This document shows, one piece after another, positions 1 through 8,118 of a DNA stretch of 64,000 bases. Origin of the DNA: Thermomicrobiales bacterium. Lineage in GTDB: Bacteria > Chloroflexota > Chloroflexia > Thermomicrobiales > UBA6265. The stretch spans positions 124,001-188,000 of the forward strand of contig JAMLHN010000002.1 in NCBI GenBank assembly GCA_023957115.1, given 5' to 3'. The position numbers were made by a program, and so were the translations under genes. Numbering within the stretch: the first letter of the stretch is position 1; every line of letters begins with the position of its first letter. The notes under the pieces were generated by a model, which saw nothing but the letters and a program-made list of their open reading frames with translations, was not told the origin of the DNA and searched no databases.

Positions 1-432
1 CTCGGACCCGGGGTGTTCATCTACGAAGTGCAACAGAGCTCCGATCTGACCTATCGCGTGTCGGACTGGGGACGTCCCGCCAGCGCTGGCCGTGCGCTGC
101 ATATCGAGCAATCGGTTCGGGCGGCAAAACCGGAGCTGCGCCCCCAATTCGCGCCGATGTTGCAACGCGACGAGAGCGGTTCCTTTCGCGTGCTGGGGTG
201 CCGGTATTTCGAGTTGGAGCTGGTCGATTCCGATGGAACGCCGGTCGGGCGGGACACCCACGGACGCTCATTTGCGGCCATTACGCTCATCGAGGGCGGG
301 GCCGACCTCGTTTCCGGCAACGATCGGCTGGAGCTGCGGACATATGAATCCGCCATCGTTCCCGCGTTGGTTGGCTCGTATCGCCTGGACGGCAGCGGGC
401 CGTTTCGGGCACTGGTTTCAACGGTTCCGTAG
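1..432 (+). CDS. manA: mannose-6-phosphate isomerase, class I (C-terminal part)
   Basis: This is the 3' end of a gene that starts before the window; the frame is open from base 1. The product interconverts mannose-6-phosphate and fructose-6-phosphate in the cytosol and needs zinc. The fragment begins with the family's substrate-site stretch, EVQQSSDLTYRVSDWGR, at about residues 9-25 counted from base 1, and continues as a cupin-like C-terminal domain ending at SYRLDGSGPFRALVSTVP. It supplies the sugar phosphate upstream of the GDP-mannose step encoded by manC near 17 kb, but the two genes are not in one operon. Its stop overlaps the convergent membrane-protein gene by 15 bases. The family assignment is firm; the N-terminal half is not visible. 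Confidence 0.9.
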   Translation, partial: LGPGVFIYEVQQSSDLTYRVSDWGRPASAGRALHIEQSVRAAKPELRPQFAPMLQRDESGSFRVLGCRYFELELVDSDGTPVGRDTHGRSFAAITLIEGGADLVSGNDRLELRTYESAIVPALVGSYRLDGSGPFRALVSTVP

Positions 433-897
433 CCGAGGAAGAACCCAGCCAAGCACTGCGCCATAGGCAACGTGACGCGGCCAGTTCCAGAGAAAGCTCT
501 TCCATGTCCAGTACGGGCCGATCTCGTCCGCGGCGACCGCCGGATGGTGTTCTTCCAGTGCGAGGATAGGGTAGAGGACTGTTCCTTCGATCGTCACGAA
601 GGTCAACCCCTTGATTACAGGAGGCCCGGGAAGTCGCGGTTCGGCAACGATGCCGTAGAGCGCGCCCAGGCCAGCGGAGTTGCCGGCGTGAAGCAGGAGG
701 CCAAGCATGTTGGCGCGGCGTGGTGACGAGACGAATGGCCGCCCGAGCAGCAGCAGATCGTAGAGCCGCCGGCCCGAGACTCGATTGTCGATTCCGGCGG
801 CAACGAGATAGGCAATCCCGGCAAGCGCGCCCGCAATCGAACCGGTCACGAGTCTGGCGAGGAGGCCCGACCGCCTCGCCGTGACATCGGCGCTCAC
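418..897 (-). CDS. small integral membrane protein, function unknown
   Basis: A 159-residue protein with about four hydrophobic segments (roughly residues 13-35, 64-85, 93-111 and 138-155), an arginine-rich N terminus and an Arg-Asn-Arg C terminus. The acidic/histidine stretch LALEEHHPAVAADEIGPYW lies between the last two segments and could be an external loop. The start is GTG; the upstream Shine-Dalgarno is weak. I do not recognise a named family, though the layout resembles small conserved membrane proteins found in Chloroflexota and Actinobacteria. It is convergent with manA and overlaps its stop. No function is proposed. Confidence 0.65.
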   Translation of the reverse strand: MSADVTARRSGLLARLVTGSIAGALAGIAYLVAAGIDNRVSGRRLYDLLLLGRPFVSSPRRANMLGLLLHAGNSAGLGALYGIVAEPRLPGPPVIKGLTFVTIEGTVLYPILALEEHHPAVAADEIGPYWTWKSFLWNWPRHVAYGAVLGWVLPRLRNR

Positions 898-973
898 CGG
901 GAGGGTTTCTCTACGGCGTCACGAGTGCCCAATCGATCTGGAATCCTCCTGGACACGACGCCGGGTACATTCC

Positions 974-1003
974 GAGCTCCCAAGTCCCAGCTCCTGACTC
1001 CTC
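974..1003. repeat. heptanucleotide repeat array
   Basis: Four heptamers in perfect phase (GAGCTCC, CAAGTCC, CAGCTCC, TGACTCC) end two bases before the stop codon of the minus-strand FAH gene, that is, just downstream of it in the direction of transcription. It belongs to the same TCC-containing class as the array at 3543. Confidence 0.7.
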
Positions 1004-1004
1004 G

Positions 1005-1889
1005 CTAGGCAATCATGACGTTCTTGAGCGCACCGAGCTTTTCGACCTCGACCACGACCTCATCGCCTGGCTTGAGCCACGGCTTGTCCTCGCGGCCCAT
1101 GGCCACGCCTTCCGGCGTTCCGGTGACGATGATGTCGCCCGGCTCGAGCGTAAAGTACCGACTGATGTACGAAATGATCTCGGCGACCGAGAAGATCATG
1201 TCCCCGGTGTGCGAATCCTGGCGAATCTCTCCGTTGACCCAGGTCTTGATTGCCAGCGTCTGCGGATCGCCAACCTCATCGGCGGTTACCAGGTAGGGAC
1301 CAACCGGCAGGAAGTTGTCCAGCGTTTTGCCCAGCAACCACTGGCTGGTGCGTGTCTGGAGATCGCGGACGCTGACGTCGTTCGAGGTGACATACCCGAG
1401 AGCATAGTCGAGCGCCTCTGCCTCGCTGACATTGCGGGCCGATTTACCGATGACGACGCCCAGCTCGACTTCGTAGTCGTATTCGGTCGCGACTGGCGGC
1501 AGCGAGACGCTGTCTCCATAGGCGGCAATGGAATTGTTGAACTTGGAGAACAGCACCGGTGTCTCGGGAACTGGCATGCCGGTCTCGGCGGCGTGCCGGC
1601 GATAGTTGAGTCCGACACAGATCACCTTACCCGGATCGGCAATCGCCGGTCCGTATTGGATACCCATTTCGTCGAGCGTCCAATCGGATGCGTTGCTTGC
1701 GCCGGAGGCGGCGTCGACCAGTGACTGGAGCGCATCGAGTGCAGGCTGCCCGACCTCGATGGTTTCGATCAGCGATGTCGGCGTCTCGATGCCCAACGCC
1801 TCGCCGGCTGCTGCCACGTCGATGATGCCGTGCTCGGTTTTCACACCGAGCTTCAGTCCGTCCCCACCCTGAAACTGGAGCAATTTCAT
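1005..1889 (-). CDS. fumarylacetoacetate hydrolase (FAH) family protein
   Basis: A 294-residue protein starting at ATG 1889, chosen because GAGGAAGG lies at good spacing upstream; a longer frame runs to 1967. It belongs to the FAH/HpcE superfamily, which hydrolyses or decarboxylates acyl-pyruvates and hydrates 2-hydroxydienoates using a divalent metal. Family marks are [18 protein letters not shown], a metal-site region with [13 protein letters not shown] (E..E), the [10 protein letters not shown] block, and the C-terminal [11 protein letters not shown] followed by [17 protein letters not shown]. The exact substrate cannot be read from sequence. A frameshifted paralogue lies at 24316-25226. 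It is divergent from the beta-propeller gene at 1994; the roughly 100-base gap should hold both promoters. Confidence 0.9.
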   Translation of the reverse strand: MKLLQFQGGDGLKLGVKTEHGIIDVAAAGEALGIETPTSLIETIEVGQPALDALQSLVDAASGASNASDWTLDEMGIQYGPAIADPGKVICVGLNYRRHAAETGMPVPETPVLFSKFNNSIAAYGDSVSLPPVATEYDYEVELGVVIGKSARNVSEAEALDYALGYVTSNDVSVRDLQTRTSQWLLGKTLDNFLPVGPYLVTADEVGDPQTLAIKTWVNGEIRQDSHTGDMIFSVAEIISYISRYFTLEPGDIIVTGTPEGVAMGREDKPWLKPGDEVVVEVEKLGALKNVMIA

Positions 1890-1993
1890 GTATTGCGGTT
1901 CCTTCCTCTTGTTGCAGTCGTTGCGATCAGTCGCATAACCGAAGTAGGGTACCAAAATGGGAACCACTCGAACCCGGAGGGCGTTCTACTGAC

Positions 1994-3049
1994 ATGATGA
2001 CACATGCACTGAATCGACGATCAGTTCTTCGAGCCGGGGTGGCCATGGCGGCCGTCCGTTGTGCAGGTACGGCGGGGGCCCAACCTCCGCAAGAAGGATT
2101 CTTTCTTCTCAGCAACCCAGCCACGGACAGCTTGACATTCCATAAGGACACGACGGCGGAGCAGATTCCCATTGCGGCGTCTCCGTGGGGTGTGGCGGTT
2201 GGCCCTGAGGGGCAGGGGTACCTCGCGTCAGCGCAGGCTATGACGATCGTCGATGGGAGCTCACTGCTTCCGGTGCGCGAGGTTCCGTACCGGACGCTGA
2301 TCGAGGCCGTTGGCTACGGAGAGTATCGAACCGGCGGGATGGGGATTGCCATCACTCCTGATGGAGGCACGGTTGCCGTTGGGATTCATATGAATGGTTC
2401 CAGCGGGCATGTCGAGCTCTTCGACGTCGAACGGGGAGAGTTCTACGCCACGGTACCCGTCGGTGTGCGACCGTTCGATGTGGTTGCCTCGCCGGATAGC
2501 AAGACGATCTATTCGATCGATCACGATTCATTCACGATCACCGCCATCGATCTCGAAACGCTGACACCGGCCACGATCGATGCCGCTCCGCTGGGCTATG
2601 GCGAGTTCGACAAACCGCACTATGCCGCGGTCCGGAGCGACGGAACGCTGCTGCTTCCGTACGTTGGACAGCTGCTCTGGATGATCGATCCGGCGGCCGG
2701 GGCAACATCGTCGCTGCCGATGACCTCGAATACGCATCAGCATGGCATCACACTCTCAGCCGATGAAACAGTCGCGTACATCGTTGGGACCGGACCGGCC
2801 GGTCCAGCGACCGGCGCGCCGAATCTGACGATTCTCGATCTGGAAACGGGCGATGAGCGAATCATCGAGCTCACGCGGCCACATGAGCAGGTTGCCCTGA
2901 CCGGCGATGAGCGGACGGCGATCCTCACCGGAGGCTATACCTTCGCTGACGGCGGCTGGGATGGGGTTACTCATATCGATCTCGAAACCGATGAGATCTC
3001 GGAGCTTATCGTTCCAGGCCGTCCGCTTGGAATCAGACGGTTGAATTGA
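1994..3049 (+). CDS. Tat-exported seven-bladed beta-propeller (YVTN/YncE-like) protein
   Basis: A 351-residue protein with a twin-arginine signal (NRRSVLRAG, then an alanine-rich core ending at AGAQ), so probably folded before export. The mature part is made of blade-like repeats of about 40-45 residues with recurrent patterns such as PWGVAVGPEGQGYLA, GMGIAITPDGGTVAVG, FDVVASPDSKTIYSID and HGITLSADETVAYIVG, the usual marks of YVTN/lactonase-like propellers. No catalytic residues can be assigned; many such proteins only bind ligands or partners. GGAGGG precedes the ATG ATG start at a slightly long spacing. It is followed by the convergent copZ. Confidence 0.8.
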   Translation: MMTHALNRRSVLRAGVAMAAVRCAGTAGAQPPQEGFFLLSNPATDSLTFHKDTTAEQIPIAASPWGVAVGPEGQGYLASAQAMTIVDGSSLLPVREVPYRTLIEAVGYGEYRTGGMGIAITPDGGTVAVGIHMNGSSGHVELFDVERGEFYATVPVGVRPFDVVASPDSKTIYSIDHDSFTITAIDLETLTPATIDAAPLGYGEFDKPHYAAVRSDGTLLLPYVGQLLWMIDPAAGATSSLPMTSNTHQHGITLSADETVAYIVGTGPAGPATGAPNLTILDLETGDERIIELTRPHEQVALTGDERTAILTGGYTFADGGWDGVTHIDLETDEISELIVPGRPLGIRRLN

Positions 3050-3098
3050 GCCGACCTCCACGAATGCGTCGCAATCTGCCGAAGACCGAACCTTGCCG

Positions 3099-3317
3099 TT
3101 ATTCGATGACGGAGGCGACGGGGTAGTACTCAGCGGCGAGGATGTCGCTGACTTTGTCGAGCCCAACCACCGCCGGGTCGTAGGTAACCGTGACGATCTT
3201 GGTGGGAAGATCGACTTGGACCTGATCGACACCCTCGACCGGGACAAGTGCCTTGAGCACGGCCTGCTCGCAATGACCGCAGCTCATATCCGGAACGCTC
3301 AGTTTTGTGGTGACCAT
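3099..3317 (-). CDS. copZ: copper chaperone, heavy-metal-associated domain
   Basis: A 72-residue single HMA domain. The metal-binding loop is DMSCGHC (residues 10-16), with two cysteines that bind Cu(I). The fold follows the usual beta-alpha-beta-beta-alpha-beta order, ending VTYDPAVVGLDKVSDILAAEYYPV. The start at 3317 is preferred because GAGGAAA precedes it and the upstream extension (MRSPRRA...) is not family-like. CopZ proteins carry copper in the cytosol, normally to a CopA-type ATPase or to the repressor; neither is in this window. A perfect-arm CsoR-type operator lies 69 bases upstream, so copper-induced expression is likely. The multicopper oxidase and cupredoxin genes at 47-50 kb may be functional partners. 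Confidence 0.9.
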   Translation of the reverse strand: MVTTKLSVPDMSCGHCEQAVLKALVPVEGVDQVQVDLPTKIVTVTYDPAVVGLDKVSDILAAEYYPVASVIE

Positions 3318-3382
3318 AGTGTTTCCTCGCAATGGATTCGATATGGCTCGTCTCGGGGATCTCAATGGTTCCCTCTGCCTTT

Positions 3383-3402
3383 AGTATACCCCTATGGGGT
3401 AT
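3383..3402 (-). promoter_or_regulatory. CsoR-type copper operator overlapping a -10 element
   Basis: The 17-base sequence ATACCCCTATGGGGTAT (3386-3402) has seven-base perfect arms, ATACCCC and GGGGTAT, around three bases. This matches the TACCCC..GGGGTA layout of known CsoR operators. On the minus strand a TATACT hexamer (3388-3383) overlaps one arm, so repressor and RNA polymerase would compete. It lies 69 bases upstream of copZ. No good -35 hexamer was found. Confidence 0.75.
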
Positions 3403-3424
3403 GAATGTAGGGTCCACAAAACGC

Positions 3425-3454
3425 AACGAGGATGGCTCGCACGCCACCCTCGTT
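3425..3454. terminator. stem-loop between lpdA and copZ
   Basis: An inverted repeat with arms AACGAGG and CCTCGTT, and partial pairing further in, lies about 120 bases beyond the lpdA stop and upstream of the copZ promoter. T-runs flank it on both sides (GCGTTTTG on the minus strand). It could end lpdA transcription and insulate copZ. This is inference from structure only. Confidence 0.45.
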
Positions 3455-3542
3455 TCCCGTTTGAATGCGCTTTCGATCGGCTAGCCCAATTGTCGAACCA
3501 CCGGAATTGCCTGGATATCCCACCGCCGTGCTGGGTGTTTCG

Positions 3543-3577
3543 TTCCTAACTCCTAAATCCCAGCTCCTAACTCCTCT
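3543..3577. repeat. heptanucleotide repeat array at the lpdA stop
   Basis: Five uninterrupted heptamers (TTCCTAA, CTCCTAA, ATCCCAG, CTCCTAA, CTCCTCT) run into the stop codon of lpdA (minus strand, 3578-3576). Every unit keeps the phase with no indel. Confidence 0.75.
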
Positions 3578-5000
3578 AAATATGGATTGCGTGCCCCAGC
3601 CAGTCGTGGGCCGCTTCGCCGATGACCTCCGAGATGGTCGGGTGCGGATGCACTGCGATGGCCAACTCTTCCGGCGTGCTTTCCAGCAGGCGAGCCACGC
3701 CACCCTCGGCGATCATCTCGGTCGAATGTGGGCCAATGATGTGTAGTCCGAGCAGATCCTTGGTATCGGCATCGGCAACGATCTTGGCGAATCCATCTGG
3801 ATGTCCCTCGATGACCGCCTTTGCATTCGGCTTCATCGGGAACTTGCCCACCTTGACGTTGTAGCCGCGCTTGGTGGCTTCCTGCTCTGACAGACCGACA
3901 CTGCCGATCTCCGGCTCGCAATAGGTGCAGGAAGGAGAGTTCATCTCTTCGTTCAACGGGAACGGGTTGAGCCCCATGATGTGCTCGACCGCGATCAATC
4001 CGTGGTGCATGGCGGTGTGCGCGAGCAACTGCTTGCCATTGACGTCACCGATGGCATAGATGTGCGGAACCTTGGTCTGCTGCATATCGTTGACCGGGAT
4101 ATACGATCCCTTGGTTTCGATGCCCAGCTTTTCGAGACCGATGTCCTCGATATTGCCCTGGCGTCCGATTGCGACCAAGAGCGTCTCGCCTTCGACGACG
4201 CTTTCCTTGCCCTTGGCATCCTTGACGCGCATCTTGACGCCATTCTTGCCGAGCTCGATGTCATCGGCCGTCGGCCGGGCGCCCTGGATGACCGGCAGCT
4301 TCTGCCGCTGGAACGAGCGCGCCAATTGGTCGGAAACCTCTTTGTCTTCCATTGGGACCACATTGCCGACCAGTGTGGTGGGGGTGCCGTAGCGATGGTA
4401 GACCGATGCCCATTCGACGCCGGTCGCGCCGCCTCCGCGAATGATGAAGCTCTTCGGCAGCTTGTCGAGGACGACCGCGTGATCCGAGTTGATGACCTGC
4501 TTGCCGTCATAGGGCACGCCATCGATCGGGCGCGGGCGGGAACCTGTATTGATGATGATGTATTTGCCGCGCAGGCTGAACGGCGCGCTCCCGTCCTTGG
4601 GGGTAACGCCGACGGTGTGGTCGTCGATCAGCTCGCCACGACCGATGAAGACGGGAATCTTGTACTTCTTATCGAAGAGGTAGAGAAGCCCCTTGTACTG
4701 CCCCTCGACCACCTTCAGCGATCGCTTGAGCGCGCCATCGTAGTCGAATTCGATGTCGCCCTTGACGTTGACACCGAACTCAGCCGCGCTCTTGACCTGG
4801 TCGTAGACATCGGCCGACTTGAGGAAGGCCTTGGTCGGAATACAGCCGCGGTGCAGGCAGGTGCCACCGAGGATGAGCTCCTCGACGACTGCAACTTTCA
4901 GTCCGAGCTGGGTGGCGCGGATCGCTGCCACATAGCCGCCCGTGCCACCGCCGAGCAGTACCAGATCGAACTCATGCGTTGCCGACGATACGTCTGCCAT
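3576..5000 (-). CDS. lpdA: dihydrolipoyl dehydrogenase (E3)
   Basis: A 474-residue pyridine-nucleotide disulfide oxidoreductase, the usual length for E3. In order: an FAD-binding GGGTGGYVAAIRATQLG near residue 16, the redox-active disulfide in GGTCLHRGCIPTK (about residues 45-57), an NAD-binding GGGATGVEWASVYHRYG, the second FAD motif IYAIGDV, and the interface domain with the catalytic HPHPTISE near the C terminus. It reoxidises dihydrolipoyl groups of 2-oxoacid dehydrogenase or glycine cleavage complexes, with NAD+ as acceptor. No E1, E2 or glycine-cleavage gene is nearby, so this is a stand-alone E3. A TATACT hexamer upstream (minus strand, around 5092) and a 16-base palindrome at 5106-5121 mark the likely promoter region. 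Confidence 0.96.
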   Translation of the reverse strand: MADVSSATHEFDLVLLGGGTGGYVAAIRATQLGLKVAVVEELILGGTCLHRGCIPTKAFLKSADVYDQVKSAAEFGVNVKGDIEFDYDGALKRSLKVVEGQYKGLLYLFDKKYKIPVFIGRGELIDDHTVGVTPKDGSAPFSLRGKYIIINTGSRPRPIDGVPYDGKQVINSDHAVVLDKLPKSFIIRGGGATGVEWASVYHRYGTPTTLVGNVVPMEDKEVSDQLARSFQRQKLPVIQGARPTADDIELGKNGVKMRVKDAKGKESVVEGETLLVAIGRQGNIEDIGLEKLGIETKGSYIPVNDMQQTKVPHIYAIGDVNGKQLLAHTAMHHGLIAVEHIMGLNPFPLNEEMNSPSCTYCEPEIGSVGLSEQEATKRGYNVKVGKFPMKPNAKAVIEGHPDGFAKIVADADTKDLLGLHIIGPHSTEMIAEGGVARLLESTPEELAIAVHPHPTISEVIGEAAHDWLGHAIHI

Positions 5001-5094
5001 GGGTAAGCATGTTCCTTCCGTGATAGCCGCGCAATTCCCGGATGGAGGCGCGGATCGTCGCCGGAAACCGGCGATACTTTTAACCTCGAAAGTA

Positions 5095-5139
5095 TACCCG
5101 TGCGGGACAAGTCGACTTGTCGGGTCTACCCATGCGGGA
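5095..5139. promoter_or_regulatory. palindrome flanked by direct repeats in the lpdA/M42 divergent promoter region
   Basis: GACAAGTCGACTTGTC (5106-5121) is a perfect 16-base palindrome. Near-identical direct repeats, TACCCGTGCGGGA (5095-5107) and TACCCATGCGGGA (5127-5139), flank it. The block sits between divergent lpdA and the M42 peptidase and covers the expected -35 region of lpdA. The binding protein is unknown. Confidence 0.55.
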
Positions 5140-5162
5140 ACGACAAAAGGAGAATGCTGCGC

Positions 5163-6227
5163 ATGTCACGCCTACGTCCTGAGCTCTTCGATGCTGTTCG
5201 AGAGCTCAGCGAGCTTCCCGGGCCGACCGGGCACGAAGATGCGGTGCAGGATTGGATCGCCGCGCGGTGGGCGACATTTGCCGACGTCCAGCGCACTGGT
5301 GTCGACAATGTCATTGCCACGGTCAGTGGTGCGGGCCGCAGGCTGCTCATCATGGGGCATGCCGACGAGATCTGCTTCATGGTCCGCAGCATCAGCGATG
5401 ACGGGTTCGTCCATCTTGGGTCGTATTTCAACGATGTACGCGGATATCCGCCCCGCTGGATCATGCCGCTCAACCAAACTGCGCTGGTGCTGACCGAGCA
5501 GGGGACCGTGCCGGGATTCTTTTCGACGGTCAGCGGTCATGTGTTGACGACGCGAGAAGGCTCCGAGAAGCGGTGGGAGTGGAAGGACTGGTTCATCGAT
5601 CTGGGATTGAGCTCGCGGGCCGAGGCGGAAGCGCTCGGCATCTTTCCCGGATGCCGGGTGATCTGGAATCCCAAGGTCCAGCGTTATGGCCAGACCCGCA
5701 TCACCGGCAAGGCGATGGACGACCGGGCCGCCCTCGCGATCGCGACCGTTGCCGCGGAGGAATTGTCGAAACGCGACGATCTCGCCTACGAGGTGGTGAT
5801 CGCCTCGACGGTTCAGGAAGAAAATGGCCTCATCGGCGCGCAGAGCATTGCCGACTCAGTCGAGGTCGATCTTTGCCTGAATCTCGATGTCGGACTCGTC
5901 GGTGACATTCCGGGACCGGACCGGCAGGACTTCCCAAGCAAGCTCGGCGCCGGACCGGTCGTGGTTTACCAGGACTCATCGGTTCACTATTCACGCAAGC
6001 TCTCGGATCGGCTTCTCAAGATCGGCCGTGAGCACGACGTCCCGATGCAGCGCGCGATCTATCAGCAGTACGGTAGCGACGGCGCGGCGATGATCAAGCG
6101 CGGGATCGAATCGGCGCTCATTGCCTATCCGACCCGCTATACCCACTCTCCGGTCGAAACGGTCGACGAGCGCGATCTGAACTGGACGGTCGATTTGCTG
6201 GTGGCGTTTGCCACGACACCGGTGTAG
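5163..6227 (+). CDS. M42 family metallopeptidase (glutamyl aminopeptidase/endoglucanase-like)
   Basis: A 354-residue cytosolic di-metal aminopeptidase. Family marks in order: GPTGHED near the N terminus, the first metal histidine and aspartate in IMGHADEICFMV, the bridging aspartate in AMDDRAALA, the catalytic glutamate pair in QEENGLIGAQ, LNLDVG, and the final histidine in TRYTHSPVETVD. M42 enzymes form dodecameric shells that trim peptides from the N terminus, which fits the oligopeptide importers in this window. Start 5163 is chosen because AAAGGAGA lies about ten bases upstream; ATG 5154 is nearly on top of that site. The gene is convergent with the S33-type hydrolase, with a heptamer-derived hairpin between them. 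Confidence 0.9.
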   Translation: MSRLRPELFDAVRELSELPGPTGHEDAVQDWIAARWATFADVQRTGVDNVIATVSGAGRRLLIMGHADEICFMVRSISDDGFVHLGSYFNDVRGYPPRWIMPLNQTALVLTEQGTVPGFFSTVSGHVLTTREGSEKRWEWKDWFIDLGLSSRAEAEALGIFPGCRVIWNPKVQRYGQTRITGKAMDDRAALAIATVAAEELSKRDDLAYEVVIASTVQEENGLIGAQSIADSVEVDLCLNLDVGLVGDIPGPDRQDFPSKLGAGPVVVYQDSSVHYSRKLSDRLLKIGREHDVPMQRAIYQQYGSDGAAMIKRGIESALIAYPTRYTHSPVETVDERDLNWTVDLLVAFATTPV

Positions 6228-6234
6228 GACGTTT

Positions 6235-6277
6235 GGGCAAAAGGCAAAAGTGAGAACTCTTGCCCTTTGCCCATTGC
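6235..6277. terminator. bidirectional hairpin built from heptamer repeats
   Basis: Six units in phase (GGGCAAA, AGGCAAA, AGTGAGA, ACTCTTG, CCCTTTG, CCCATTG) fill the 50-base gap between convergent genes. The first two pair with the fourth and fifth, giving a long stem with one mismatch and a short loop. The position suggests shared termination for the M42 and hydrolase genes. Confidence 0.6.
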
Positions 6278-7138
6278 CTAGCCGTTATAGGTCATGAACC
6301 CGCGGACGACGTCGAAGAGCTCGTTCTGCTCGTCGTAGATGACCTCGTGACCGCTGCGTTCGAAGATACGCAGGTCGGCGTGTGGAATGAGCGAGGCGAT
6401 CTCTTCGGAGAATTCCGGCGCGCAGATCCAGTCGTGCCGCGCACCGACGACGAGCGTGGGGCATGTGATCTTGTGCAGTTGATCGCGCAGATCGTAGGTG
6501 CGCAGGAAGCCGCTGAATCCTTCGTTGATCGCGTCGATCGAATAGATCCCGCGCTCCAGGCCATCCTTGGGCATATCGGGCTTCCAGGAGTAGGAATACA
6601 TCGGCTCCATGACGTCGAAGTAGTGGATGAGCTCTTCTTCTGTCTGGAAGTTCCCGTCCCAGAGCGCCTCGCAAACCCGCTTCTGTTCCTCGGTGCCGCG
6701 TTCCGCCAGAATCTCTTTGGCGCGCTCCAGTGTTCCGGCATGTGCCGATGTGACGAGGGCGATCAAGTGAGAGACGTTCTGCGGATAGCGCACCGCGTAC
6801 GAGAGGGCAACCATGCCGCCGTATGACGCGCCAAGGAGCACGATCTTGTCGAGCCCCAGGTAGTCACGCAGGGCTTCCAGGTCTTCGACATTGTTTTCCA
6901 GCGTGTAGGTCGAACGATCGCCACGACCGGATCGGCCCTGCCCGCGATGGTCGATATAGACGAGCTGCATTTTGTCGGTCAGGGGATCGAGCGCCGGTTT
7001 GTAGTAGCTGTGGTCGCCACCGGGACCGCCGTGCAGGACGAAGGCGACCGGCTTTTCCACCATGCGCGGGCCATCGGGAACCAAACCCGCGCCGTCGACA
7101 TCGAACCAGATTTCAGTCCCGCGAATACGCGCCTTCAC
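6278..7138 (-). CDS. alpha/beta hydrolase, proline iminopeptidase (S33)-like
   Basis: A 286-residue alpha/beta hydrolase starting at GTG 7138, supported by AAAGGGAGT seven bases upstream; a longer frame reaches 7327 without a ribosome site. Visible parts: the oxyanion loop HGGPGGDHSYY, the nucleophile elbow GASYGG, the acid in ARHDW, and the catalytic histidine in RSGHEV. These are the marks of prolyl iminopeptidases and related S33 enzymes. As the last gene of the peptide ABC operon (binding protein, two permeases, then this), it probably trims imported peptides or amides in the cytosol. The substrate is not proven; epoxide hydrolases and C-C hydrolases share the core. Confidence 0.82.
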   Translation of the reverse strand: MKARIRGTEIWFDVDGAGLVPDGPRMVEKPVAFVLHGGPGGDHSYYKPALDPLTDKMQLVYIDHRGQGRSGRGDRSTYTLENNVEDLEALRDYLGLDKIVLLGASYGGMVALSYAVRYPQNVSHLIALVTSAHAGTLERAKEILAERGTEEQKRVCEALWDGNFQTEEELIHYFDVMEPMYSYSWKPDMPKDGLERGIYSIDAINEGFSGFLRTYDLRDQLHKITCPTLVVGARHDWICAPEFSEEIASLIPHADLRIFERSGHEVIYDEQNELFDVVRGFMTYNG

Positions 7139-7170
7139 TCGATACTCCCTTTCAACGTTCGAAAAGCTGA

Positions 7171-8085
7171 CTAACGAGATCCCATGCGGGGATCGAGAAC
7201 ATCGCGGAGCCCATCGCCCACCAGATTGGCGCCCAGGACCGTCACGGTGATCGCCAATCCCGGAAAGGCCATGATCCACCAGGCACTCCGCATGTACGGG
7301 CGTCCATCGGAGAGCATGATTCCCCATTCCGCGGTTGGCGGGCTGGCGCCCACTCCGAGGAACGAGAGTGCCGCGCCAACCAGAATGGCCGTTGCGACCC
7401 CCAGGCTGGCAAGCACGAGCACGGCCGCCATGGCATTGGGGAGGATGTGTCGCATGATGAGCCGAAGATCGCTTGCGCCCGAGGCACGCGCGGCTTCGAC
7501 ATAGGTCGTTTCCTTGATCTGTAATACGCTCGATCGCACGATGCGGGCAAAGCTTGGAATCCAGGCGACACCGACGGCGATCATGGCGTTATAGAGTCCA
7601 GGACCCAGGGTGGCCGCGACGGTCAATGCGAGGAGGATGCCTGGCAGCGCCATCAGCGCATCGATAAAACGCATGAACACACCGTCGACGATCCCGCCAT
7701 AGGTTCCCGCCACGACTCCGATGAGCGTCCCGATCGAGGCGGCAATCGCGACCGCGATAAACCCCATCTGCATCGAGATCCGGGCACCGTAAACCACGCG
7801 GCTGAAGACATCGCGTCCGAGATTATCCGTCCCCATCAGATGACTGCGCGATGGGGGCTGCATGACATCTCTGGAAATCTGGATCGGGTCTTCTGGAGCG
7901 ATCAACGGAGCAAAGAGCGCGACAATGATCAACACGATCAGGACCGACAGTCCGAGCATGGCGCTCTTGTGTCGGATCAGCCGGCGCACTGTCCTTCTTG
8001 ATTTCTTGGGTTCCGCGGCATCGATGGCTCCCCGGGAGTTCCCGGCGGAGTGATGCGCGTTGGCATTCGCTGTTGCCTGAGCCAT
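7171..8085 (-). CDS. oligopeptide/dipeptide ABC transporter permease (DppC/OppC type)
   Basis: A 304-residue inner-membrane permease of the BPD_transp_1 type with an N-terminal OppC_N region. After a cytosolic tail rich in Ala and basic residues comes one membrane helix (about 45-65), the GTDNLGRDVFSRVVYG block typical of the C-type subunit, then five more helices. The ATPase-contacting EAA loop is visible as EAARASGASDLRLIMRHILPN. It would pair with the B-type permease just upstream (34-base gap). No ATPase gene follows; the next gene is a hydrolase. Confidence 0.93.
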   Translation of the reverse strand: MAQATANANAHHSAGNSRGAIDAAEPKKSRRTVRRLIRHKSAMLGLSVLIVLIIVALFAPLIAPEDPIQISRDVMQPPSRSHLMGTDNLGRDVFSRVVYGARISMQMGFIAVAIAASIGTLIGVVAGTYGGIVDGVFMRFIDALMALPGILLALTVAATLGPGLYNAMIAVGVAWIPSFARIVRSSVLQIKETTYVEAARASGASDLRLIMRHILPNAMAAVLVLASLGVATAILVGAALSFLGVGASPPTAEWGIMLSDGRPYMRSAWWIMAFPGLAITVTVLGANLVGDGLRDVLDPRMGSR

Positions 8086-8118
8086 AAAGAACTGCTCGCT
8101 CCTCGACCGCGAACGGCG

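Noticed and set aside
3981..5006. 341-codon open frame opposite lpdA
   Set aside because: It lies antisense to a certain gene; in high-GC DNA such frames are common. Its product is Asp/Val/Ala-rich without a domain.
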